Part shown: positions 58,358 to 64,000 of the stretch, one piece after another
How the letters are laid out: each line of letters begins with the position of its first letter
How positions within the stretch are numbered: position 1 is the first letter of the stretch
Source: a virus
Strand: one strand, 5' to 3'
IMG/VR virus record: IMGVR_UViG_3300028786_000006
Location: 1-64,000 of that record
Length of the DNA stretch: 64,000 nucleotides
Made by a program: the position numbers and the translations under genes
The notes under the pieces: model-generated
What the model saw: the letters and a program-made list of their open reading frames with translations, nothing else
Databases searched by the model: none
Told to the model about the DNA's origin: nothing

Positions 58358-59065
58358 TTAGGCCGCCTCTTCGAGCTGCTTTCTGAACTGTTTGACGCGT
58401 GCTGCCAACTTGGGCAACAGCTCTTTCCTGCGGAATTCAATCACCGAAGCGCGTGGTGATTTCTCAGTGGCGATGATGTTCACCAACCGGTCGATCCGGA
58501 TGCCAAACATCTCTTCGAACATCAGGCTGTAACACAGCAGCTGAAGACCGTAGTCCTCAATGTGTTCCTTACACTTGATTTGGTTCGAAGTCTTGTAGTC
58601 GATGATACACAACTCACCTTTCCAGACTGCTATCAGGTCTACCCGGCCGGCCAAGCGGAGCATTCTACTGAAAAGCGGTATCTCAATGGCGTAGACCTCA
58701 GTCACACTGTTCAAGTATGGCCGGATCTGATTGAAGAGGCTACGGTGTATGCCAGCAGACAACTCGAAGTCGGGAAGATTATTCAAGTAATCCTCGCACG
58801 CCTTGTGTACTGCTTCACCCCGCACTGCGCACCGCTGGGTTTCAGCGGAAGCGGCCTCAGCCCCCAATCTTTCGCGCCACTCATCTAGCCAACCATGGTC
58901 GCTGGTCTTGCCGAGAAAAGTGGTTACACTGTGATACTTGAATCCGTCCGGCGTAGTATACCACCTACCGGCGTCCGTTGTTACACATTCTAGTTCTTGA
59001 AACGCAAGCTCCTTGTGCTTGAACGTTGGTCGCTCAAGCTTCAGTGATCTGAGCGAGAGTGTCAT
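58358..59065 (-). CDS. PD-(D/E)XK exonuclease (RecB/Cas4-like)
   Basis: 235 aa. Nuclease core: VRGEAVHKACEDYL (His about 87), LAGRVDLIAVWKGELCIIDYKTSNQ (Asp about 142, Asp-x-Lys about 154-156), and QLLCYSLMF after it. Matches phage PD-(D/E)XK recombination nucleases. The start overlaps the ART-like gene stop (TGATG). Located between uvsW and uvsY, so a role in recombination or DNA-end processing is likely. Confidence 0.8.
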   Translation of the reverse strand: MTLSLRSLKLERPTFKHKELAFQELECVTTDAGRWYTTPDGFKYHSVTTFLGKTSDHGWLDEWRERLGAEAASAETQRCAVRGEAVHKACEDYLNNLPDFELSAGIHRSLFNQIRPYLNSVTEVYAIEIPLFSRMLRLAGRVDLIAVWKGELCIIDYKTSNQIKCKEHIEDYGLQLLCYSLMFEEMFGIRIDRLVNIIATEKSPRASVIEFRRKELLPKLAARVKQFRKQLEEAA

Positions 59066-59589
59066 CAGCGCGGCCCGGCAACCATGACGACTTTTGCTGA
59101 CTTGACCGAATCACGGTAGAGCAGCACTTCCTGGGCCTGGGCGAAGTATTCCCAGTCATCCATGTCGTCGAGTTGGCTGAACCCTATGATGTCGGTGAGG
59201 TTCGTGGTATCGCAGATCACTTGGTCTAGCGTTGCGTCGAACTCAATGACCAACCCAGCTACGCCTTCCTGGGAGTAGCTCTCTGCCACGGCGCGACTTT
59301 TGGTGGCGTGTAGTGTGACCTGGGAGCCAGACGGCGAGAGGAAGCGCTCGGGGACTTCGTCACCGGCCTTGAGTTGGTAAAACTCTTCAGCCTCCTGCTT
59401 AGTCATGTTGGCTATACTCAACCCACGAAACAGCTTGTAACCATCGCCCTTGGCGGTTTGGGACAAGAATGTTAGGACTTCATCGCTAGGCATCGCGCCG
59501 TTGCGGCTGGCCAAGGTCACAAGGTGGAGGAACGTCACCGCTTGCTGAACCACGTTCTCGCTTTCCAGGAACTGTGTGAATGTTTTCAT
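59065..59589 (-). CDS. ADP-ribosyltransferase-like protein with capsid-targeting N-terminus
   Basis: 174 aa. Residues 1-11 (MKTFTQFLESE) closely resemble the T4 internal-protein capsid targeting sequence. The body has the ART plan: YKLFRGLS (Arg about 55), SPSGSQVTLHATKSRA (STS-like strand), and AQEVLLYRD at the ExE position, where the first Glu is replaced (A-Q-E). T4 Alt is a packaged ART injected with the DNA. This could be a small Alt-like or inactive ART. Coupled to the nuclease gene. Confidence 0.6.
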   Translation of the reverse strand: MKTFTQFLESENVVQQAVTFLHLVTLASRNGAMPSDEVLTFLSQTAKGDGYKLFRGLSIANMTKQEAEEFYQLKAGDEVPERFLSPSGSQVTLHATKSRAVAESYSQEGVAGLVIEFDATLDQVICDTTNLTDIIGFSQLDDMDDWEYFAQAQEVLLYRDSVKSAKVVMVAGPR

Positions 59590-59599
59590 GCTTCACCTG

Positions 59600-60094
59600 T
59601 TACGTGCCGGAGGTAAACCGCTTGTAATCGAGAATGGTCTTGACATCGTAGCCACGGGTCTGAAGGCACTTGATGCCATTCTCGATCGCTTTGACACGAT
59701 GCTCAGCTTCGTTGATCAACCGGTTCATGTTGGTGATCATTGGGTCAGCATCGATGTACTTGTCGACGTCGGACTTGATCACAGTTTCTTGCAGGGGATG
59801 CTTGCGATAGAAGTCACTCGGCAGCTTGCCCTGGTAAAACTTCCACCGGTTCAACCGCATCGTCTTCAGGGTGTCCTGGAGGCGCTTCAGCTTCGTACCT
59901 TCGCTGTAGAACAACCGCTGCATCCGCGACATGTTCTTGGGGCCGTTCATCATTGCAATGTCGAGGTTGTCAGTATCAAAACTGGTGTACCTCTCGACTT
60001 CATCAAGCACTTCCTCGGTCCGGTCTTGGGACTCGACGAGCATCTGATTAAAATCGTTCTGTTGGTTGTCAACCGGCGGCGAATCGGTGCTCAC
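59600..60094 (-). CDS. uvsY: UvsY-like recombination mediator, GTG start
   Basis: 164 aa from GTG 60094 with GAGG 7 nt upstream, 1-nt overlap with the previous stop. T4 UvsY is 137 aa. The C-terminal half NRWKFYQGKLPSDFYRKHPLQ...AIENGIKCLQTRGYDVKTILDYKRF matches UvsY. It loads UvsX on gp32-coated ssDNA. The N-terminal about 35 residues are an acidic extension. Confidence 0.8.
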   Translation of the reverse strand: MSTDSPPVDNQQNDFNQMLVESQDRTEEVLDEVERYTSFDTDNLDIAMMNGPKNMSRMQRLFYSEGTKLKRLQDTLKTMRLNRWKFYQGKLPSDFYRKHPLQETVIKSDVDKYIDADPMITNMNRLINEAEHRVKAIENGIKCLQTRGYDVKTILDYKRFTSGT

Positions 60095-60570
60095 TAGCAA
60101 TCCTCACATGGGTCATCTACGAAATCGAAATAGGTGTATTTGATGCTGGCCATCGTGGTCACATCAGGGATTTCGCTGTTGGTGTCAGTGTCTACCTGGG
60201 AAAGACCATAGGCGAACGCATCGTAGAAGACGACGGCCACGCCTTGCGGGTTCTTTTGGTTGTCCAGGAGTTGGACGGTGATGTCTACACGCTTGGCGAC
60301 GCCCTGATCAACGCTTTCGTTGACCCAGTTGTACATCTTGCGGTAGTTGCGGAAGCGGGAGTCAATGAAAAACTCCAGCATCATTTCTTCGTACTCGATG
60401 CGATCACCAGTGTCGGTGACCATGATCTTTCCGGGAGACGGCAATTGTACCGGTGTTGCCATGAAACCGGGGATCGGGCAGGTTCGGAGTTTAAACGTGA
60501 CGTCGTCCATCCCGGGAATGGTTGCGATCCAATTGCCCGAGGCGAAGTTGTTGAGGTTCTGTTGGGTCAT
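60094..60570 (-). CDS. tail tube-like virion protein, 158 aa
   Basis: The plan WIATIPGMDDVTFKLRTCPIPGF...EYEEMMLEFFIDSRFRNYRKMYNWV is that of gp19-like tube fold proteins (strand, exposed loop, helix), with YTYFDFVD at the end. T4 gp19 is 163 aa and is adjacent to 20, as here, but in T4 it is on the same strand. It may be a tube protein or tube-like completion protein. Coupled to uvsY. Confidence 0.55.
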   Translation of the reverse strand: MTQQNLNNFASGNWIATIPGMDDVTFKLRTCPIPGFMATPVQLPSPGKIMVTDTGDRIEYEEMMLEFFIDSRFRNYRKMYNWVNESVDQGVAKRVDITVQLLDNQKNPQGVAVVFYDAFAYGLSQVDTDTNSEIPDVTTMASIKYTYFDFVDDPCEDC

Positions 60571-60640
60571 GGAGGTGGGTCCAGGATGGGTGATGTTCTA
60601 GTTAGGGTATCCGGTCTTCCTCTCATGTACGCGTACGCGG

Positions 60641-60840
60641 TTGTTTATTATTAATACATTGGACATTTTAATCTTTGAATCATTTACACTCAGGTAATTT
60701 TTAAATGTACAATGTATTAATATATTCATTGGACATTTTAATTTTTGAATCATCAATCCTCCTTTCATTTTGAATGTTTACTTCCTCAGTTATTAATCTA
60801 ACCCTTTGAAAGTATTGATTAACATGATTAACCCGCGAAG
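60641..60840. other. AT-rich island with repeats (possible origin or transferred segment)
   Basis: About 200 nt of strongly AT-rich sequence in a GC-rich genome. It contains a 27-bp direct repeat (60657-60683 and 60727-60753, one mismatch) and a 13-bp inverted repeat (60649-60661 / 60710-60722). A palindrome GTACGCGTAC sits next to it at 60628-60637. No gene is seen. Candidates: replication origin, regulator-binding region, or remnant of a mobile element. Confidence 0.6.
60657..60753. repeat. 27-bp direct repeat, two copies
   Basis: Copies at 60657-60683 and 60727-60753 differ at one base (C/T) and are spaced exactly 70 nt apart (start to start), about seven helical turns. Confidence 0.85.
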
Positions 60841-60881
60841 CGGTTGTTTCCAGCACCACAATGGTCGGAGGCCCAGTCTAA

Positions 60882-61112
60882 ATGCCTGTCAGGCTTCCTC
60901 GAATGCCGTCTCAAGGATTTTATGTGACATCTCAAGGGTATGTCGCGCCCATAGTAACAAGGACTCAAGGAGGTGACTATACTCCCTCAATGGGTTTCGC
61001 TGGTCCAACACCTCAAACGCGGTTGCTGTTCCCAAGAACGAGGTCGCGCCAAACCTGGTTCTTGAACCAACAAGTCAAACGCCCCGCTTGCAACCGTCGA
61101 GGAACCGAGTAA
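60882..61112 (+). CDS. doubtful ORF, 76 aa, with atypical codon use
   Basis: ATG at 60882 has GGAGG 10 nt upstream. The product is basic, Pro/Arg/Gln-rich (TPQTRLLFPRTRSRQTW). Codons such as AGG, AGA, ATA and CGA are used much more than in neighbours, so it is either a recently acquired gene or not coding. A + strand terminator at 61232-61263 suggests that some + transcript ends after it. Confidence 0.3.
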   Translation: MPVRLPRMPSQGFYVTSQGYVAPIVTRTQGGDYTPSMGFAGPTPQTRLLFPRTRSRQTWFLNQQVKRPACNRRGTE

Positions 61113-61177
61113 ACTGCAAATTCCTAGCGAGAACACTGTTAAGCAGCGTCGACCATCTGGTGTAAGGAGTAAGAGCC

Positions 61178-61189
61178 ATGAAGCGTTAA
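61178..61189 (+). other. minigene ATG-AAG-CGT-TAA behind a strong ribosome binding site
   Basis: TAAGGAGTAAGAGCC precedes ATG at 61178, but the frame stops after three codons. It may be a truncated gene start, or a regulatory minigene. It lies between the doubtful ORF and a terminator. Confidence 0.4.
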
Positions 61190-61231
61190 TCAGCCTGTCC
61201 CCATCATAACTGCAAACGAGCTATACCCGTG

Positions 61232-61263
61232 AAAAAGCCCTGGCCTTGCGCCGGGGCTTTTTC
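61232..61263 (+). terminator. terminator upstream of gene 20
   Basis: AAAAAGCCC / GGGGCTTTTT stem with a GGC-CTTGC-GCC apex. It isolates the late gene 20 unit from transcription of the AT-rich island region. Confidence 0.85.
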
Positions 61264-61292
61264 GTTTCCGGTCTTCGAGTTCTCGTGACCAT

Positions 61293-61298
61293 TAAATA
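61293..61298 (+). promoter_or_regulatory. candidate late promoter core (TAAATA) for gene 20
   Basis: CATTAAATACCCC, 38 nt before the gp20 start. Confidence 0.6.
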
Positions 61299-61336
61299 CC
61301 CCAAACTGGTCTACATCGCCCAGAAAAGGGTATCAC

Positions 61337-62953
61337 ATGACATCAATCAAAGATTTTAACCCGCTGGGGTCCGGTGGAAAGCTGATCAAGGCCGGCCTAT
61401 CCCAGTATGATCAACACGCCAGTCCTGACGAACGCATCAAGGTCAGGAACCAGGAGCTCACCAAGGGCCGGGAACAAGGTGTTCAGTCCATCGACGCCTT
61501 CGGGTTCGGTACGACAGCACTCCCGCTCGGCGTAGTCGATTTCACTGACACCAAAGAACTGATCGGTGAATACCGTTCGATGGTGGTTCAGGAATCTACC
61601 GTGGATTACGCGGTCGACGACGTAGTGAACGAAGCTGTCAGTGTCGACGAAGACGAAGCGCCGATTACACTCGATATGTCGAATGTAGAGGGCATGTCTG
61701 AAGCCGTCAAGAACAAGGTCAAAGATCGCTGGGATCACATCTGCCAACTGCTCGACCTCAATGACAACGTTTATGAACGTTTCAAAGAGTGGTATGTAGA
61801 TGGGCGGGCGGCGTACCACCTTGTGTACGACAATGACAACCCAGGCGTCAAACGCTCACTCTCGAAGATCGAACTTCTGGACCCACGGTTCGTCAAGAAG
61901 ATCATCAAGAACGTGGTCAGCTCGGATCGACTGACTGGCGTCAAGCAGGTCAACGCCACCAAGCAGGTGTATGCGTACAACCCGTCTGAAGAGAACACCA
62001 ACTCTGGTTCATCGTTCTCGCCAATCTACAACTTCTCAGGTCGCACCTTCGCCGAGCTTGACCCGGCCTACGTGGTGTTCTTCCACTCTGGCATCATCAG
62101 CGCTGACGGCTCTCGCATTCTCGGCCCGCTCGAGAAAGCCCGCAAGCCTCTGAACAACCTGAAGATGGTCAAGGACAGCCTGGTGATCTACCGGTTGACC
62201 AACTCCACAGAGAAGCGCGTCTTCTATATCGACTGTGGTGACATGGGTAAGACGGCGGCTGAAGAGCACGTCAAGAAGCTGATGAACCGCTACCGCAACC
62301 GGCTGTCGTATGACCCGGCCACCGGTAAGGTGAAAGGCTCGTCCTCCCGCATGACCATGATCGAAGATTTCTGGATCCCACGGAACTCTGACGGTAAAGG
62401 CACGCAAGTCGACACCCTTCAAGCAGGCCAAAACCTGGGCGAAATGGACGACGTGCTGTACTTCCAGAAAGAACTGTACCGTTCACTGAACATCCCGGTC
62501 TCCCGCCTGAACGAAGAAGGTGGCCTGGTCGGTGGTCGCATCGCCGAGATCACCCGCGACGAATGGAAGTTCTCGAAGTTCATCAACCGCTTGCGCCGCC
62601 GCTTCAGTGCTGGCCTGATGGAAGTCCTGCGTCGTGAAGTCATCGCCCAGCGAATCATGACCGACAAAGAATGGGTCGTCATCGAACCGTTCATCAGCCT
62701 GATCTACGCTTCCGACTCCTACATCCGAGAGCAGCGCGAATCCGAAGCCCTGACTGAAAAGCTGGGTTCCCTGGATGTCGCTGACCGGTACGTCGGGAAA
62801 TACTTCAGCAAAGACTTCGTGCTGCGCAACATCATGCGCTTCAGTGAGCAGGAATGTATCGAACAGAAGGCCATCATCGTCAAAGAGAAGGCGGCCGGTG
62901 AGTATGACCCAATCGTCGAACCCGAAAATGAAGGCGGCGGTTTCCCAAACTAG
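61337..62953 (+). CDS. 20: gp20-like portal vertex protein
   Basis: 538 aa (T4 gp20 is 524 aa). Family features: VDYAVDDVVNEAVSVDED (about 90-107), the clip/stem region VYERFKEWYVDGRAAYH, LDPRFVKKIIK, ADGSRILGPLEKARKPLN, and FQKELYRSLNIPVSRLNEE followed by the helical GRIAEITRDEWKFSKFI region. Forms the dodecameric DNA portal and starts head assembly. First gene of the head cluster, with a late element. Confidence 0.95.
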   Translation: MTSIKDFNPLGSGGKLIKAGLSQYDQHASPDERIKVRNQELTKGREQGVQSIDAFGFGTTALPLGVVDFTDTKELIGEYRSMVVQESTVDYAVDDVVNEAVSVDEDEAPITLDMSNVEGMSEAVKNKVKDRWDHICQLLDLNDNVYERFKEWYVDGRAAYHLVYDNDNPGVKRSLSKIELLDPRFVKKIIKNVVSSDRLTGVKQVNATKQVYAYNPSEENTNSGSSFSPIYNFSGRTFAELDPAYVVFFHSGIISADGSRILGPLEKARKPLNNLKMVKDSLVIYRLTNSTEKRVFYIDCGDMGKTAAEEHVKKLMNRYRNRLSYDPATGKVKGSSSRMTMIEDFWIPRNSDGKGTQVDTLQAGQNLGEMDDVLYFQKELYRSLNIPVSRLNEEGGLVGGRIAEITRDEWKFSKFINRLRRRFSAGLMEVLRREVIAQRIMTDKEWVVIEPFISLIYASDSYIREQRESEALTEKLGSLDVADRYVGKYFSKDFVLRNIMRFSEQECIEQKAIIVKEKAAGEYDPIVEPENEGGGFPN

Positions 62954-62964
62954 GAGGTTCCTGA

Positions 62965-63414
62965 ATGGAGCTCAAGCTTACCCGGAAGGCCCAGATCGGT
63001 GATGCCACAATCGGCAACCTGACGTCTGACACCGGGATCAAATGTTTCACCCTGGAAGACATCGGCCGCGACAGCAAGGTCCACGGTCAGACGCGCATCC
63101 CGGCCGGCAAGTACGAGGTCAAGTTCCGGGAGGTGATGTCTGGTAAGACCACCAGCTACCGCAAGAAGTATCCGTGGTTCAGTTGGCACCTGGAGCTGCA
63201 AGATGTTCCGGGTTATCAGTACGTCTACATCCACGTGGGTAACACCGCGACGGATACCGAGGGATGCATCCTCGTTGGATCCTCCTGGGATGGCAAGAAG
63301 CCCTTTGTCGGGGCATCTGGCGTTGCCTTCACGGTCTTGTACCAGGCCGCTCGAAAGGCACTAGAGAGCGGCGAAAAGGTGACGATCGAAGTTCGAGATG
63401 AATCTGCTGCATAA
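62965..63414 (+). CDS. DUF5675-family protein inserted between genes 20 and 67
   Basis: 149 aa. RIPAGKYEVKFRE and YIHVGNTATDTEGCILVG (about 90-107, with His and Cys) are the DUF5675 signature, which resembles L,D-transpeptidase-like folds and is found in phage and secretion contexts. ATG at 62965 with AGGAGG upstream. In T4 nothing lies between 20 and 67. It could be a cell-wall-active or structural protein expressed late. Confidence 0.8.
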   Translation: MELKLTRKAQIGDATIGNLTSDTGIKCFTLEDIGRDSKVHGQTRIPAGKYEVKFREVMSGKTTSYRKKYPWFSWHLELQDVPGYQYVYIHVGNTATDTEGCILVGSSWDGKKPFVGASGVAFTVLYQAARKALESGEKVTIEVRDESAA

Positions 63415-63449
63415 GTAACCCATAACACCATTCATTGAGGGTAGATCCC

Positions 63450-63674
63450 ATGAGTCAAGCAGGAAAGATTCTGGAGGCCCTGGCCTCCGGTAACAAAGAC
63501 GAAGCCCTGGCCCTGGCCAAGCTGCACATGACCGAGAGCTCCTCGGAACTGATCGCGGCCGGCACCCAGTACATCCTCCAAACCGCAGTGGACACCTACA
63601 CTGACGGCACTTCCGGTGACCTCAACGAAGAAGAGGAACAGGAAGAAGAGGAGGAAGAAGAGGAAGAGGAGTGA
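63450..63674 (+). CDS. 67: gp67-like prohead core protein
   Basis: 74 aa from ATG 63450 (GAGGG upstream). Helical N-terminus (GKILEALASGNKDEALALAKLH) and a nearly pure Glu C-terminus are typical of gp67 (T4: 80 aa, acidic). It is part of the prohead scaffold core and is later degraded by gp21. Confidence 0.85.
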   Translation: MSQAGKILEALASGNKDEALALAKLHMTESSSELIAAGTQYILQTAVDTYTDGTSGDLNEEEEQEEEEEEEEEE

Positions 63675-63946
63675 TGGAACATTTCCAGACCTTTCTCGAA
63701 GCCTACATCTTCCGTGTTACGGCGGCCGGGCTAAAGACCCGAAAGCTGACCTGCCCCAAGGGCTATCAGCCCAATCAGGACGGGTCTGCCTGTGTACCAA
63801 TCAGTGGTGACCAGAAGATGGTCATGCGAAAGGCTCACATTAAGGGCATCCGCTCCAAGAAGAAAAAGGGCGCCGGCTACATGCGCAAAGTTATCCGCCG
63901 CCAGAAAAAGGCGATGCGGATTCGGACCAAAGTTTTCAACCTCTGA
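63674..63946 (+). CDS. 68: gp68-like prohead core protein
   Basis: 90 aa; ATG at 63674 overlaps the gp67 stop (TGATG), a GTG directly before is less likely. The start MEHFQTFLEAY has the F-x-x-F-L-x-x pattern of head-core targeted proteins. The C-terminal half is strongly basic (RSKKKKGAGYMRKVIRRQKKAMR), matching gp68 (T4: 141 aa, basic). Complements the acidic gp67 in the core. A CPKGYQPNQDGSACVP insert is unusual. Confidence 0.75.
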   Translation: MEHFQTFLEAYIFRVTAAGLKTRKLTCPKGYQPNQDGSACVPISGDQKMVMRKAHIKGIRSKKKKGAGYMRKVIRRQKKAMRIRTKVFNL

Positions 63947-63955
63947 GGTGTCACC

Positions 63956-64000
63956 ATGATTGGTACATTCGAAGACTTTCTGCTCTGCGAAGCATACCAG
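63956..64000 (+). CDS. partial gene start, head cluster (gp21 or internal head protein)
   Basis: ATG at 63956 with GAGGTG upstream; 15 codons (MIGTFEDFLLCEAYQ) before the window end. By T4 order gene 21 (prohead protease) should follow 68. The F-x-x-F-L start resembles capsid-targeting sequences, so an internal head protein is also possible. Confidence 0.6.
   Translation, partial: MIGTFEDFLLCEAYQ

Noticed and set aside
60657-60753. CRISPR array suspected from the 27-bp repeats
   Set aside because: Only two copies, AT-rich, no third repeat and no cas genes nearby.
60882-61110. Possible tRNA or tmRNA in the region upstream of gene 20
   Set aside because: CTCGAAT resembles a T-loop but no consistent cloverleaf or tmRNA tag frame was found.

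Overview
The window is part of the genome of a lytic T4-like myovirus (Straboviridae-like, distant from T4) with a fairly GC-rich sequence. It carries T4-type baseplate, neck, portal and prohead-core genes (gp4, 5, 20, 25, 26, 27, 29, 48, 53, 54, 67, 68, probably gp2). It also carries T4-type replication, recombination and late-transcription genes (gp30, 32, 33, 39, 43, 46, 47, 55, uvsW, uvsY, dexA) and nucleotide-metabolism genes (nrdA, nrdB, glutaredoxin, dCMP deaminase). No integrase or repressor is seen. The host cannot be named from sequence alone; the GC content and sigma70-like promoters fit a GC-rich proteobacterium.

Layout. 1-4.05 kb: small accessory early genes, mostly on +, each unit with its own sigma70-like promoter. 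4.05-11.5 kb: baseplate/tail hub genes (29-27-53-48 on -, 4 on +, a gp2-like gene on -, 54 on +). 11.5-19.1 kb: small genes, topoisomerase gp39 and DNA ligase, all on -. 19.1-22.8 kb: a self-contained four-gene tellurite-resistance-type operon (telA, vWA/terF-like, DUF475/terC-like, terD) with its own promoter and terminator. 22.8-29.7 kb: accessory genes on -, including a SLOG/DprA-like protein, a SpoT/MESH1-like HD hydrolase and a RyR-domain protein. 29.7-41.6 kb: DNA polymerase, a 3TM-type holin (+), gp32, gp33, zinc ribbons, a nucleotidyltransferase, a RuvC-like resolvase, glutaredoxin and ribonucleotide reductase. 41.6-46.4 kb (+): baseplate hub gp26, a short overlapping ORF, a multi-enzymatic gp5-type spike and gp25. 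46.5-53.8 kb (-): dCMP deaminase, DexA, gp46/47, gp55 and RNase HI. 53.8-60.6 kb: structural-looking proteins, UvsW, a PD-(D/E)XK nuclease, an ART-like protein, UvsY and a possible tube-like protein. 60.6-61.3 kb: an AT-rich island with repeats. 61.3-64 kb (+): the head cluster 20-(DUF5675)-67-68-next gene.

Regulation that can be read from the sequence: about fifteen sigma70-like promoters (TTGNNN or TTTACN, 16-18 nt, then TATAAT/TATACT), many placed inside inverted repeats; a T4-late-like TAAATA element 31-41 nt upstream of several structural genes; a recurrent leader motif CACT(G/A)AGG at the ribosome binding site of accessory genes; and bidirectional terminators at convergent gene ends, many with a GCAA (GNRA) tetraloop on one strand.

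Most interesting: the ter operon next to a nucleotide-sensing-type gene set (SLOG, HD, RyR), the repeated promoter-in-hairpin architecture, a dispersed paralogous family of small early proteins, an ADP-ribosyltransferase-like protein with a T4-type capsid-targeting N-terminus, and the AT-rich island upstream of gene 20.
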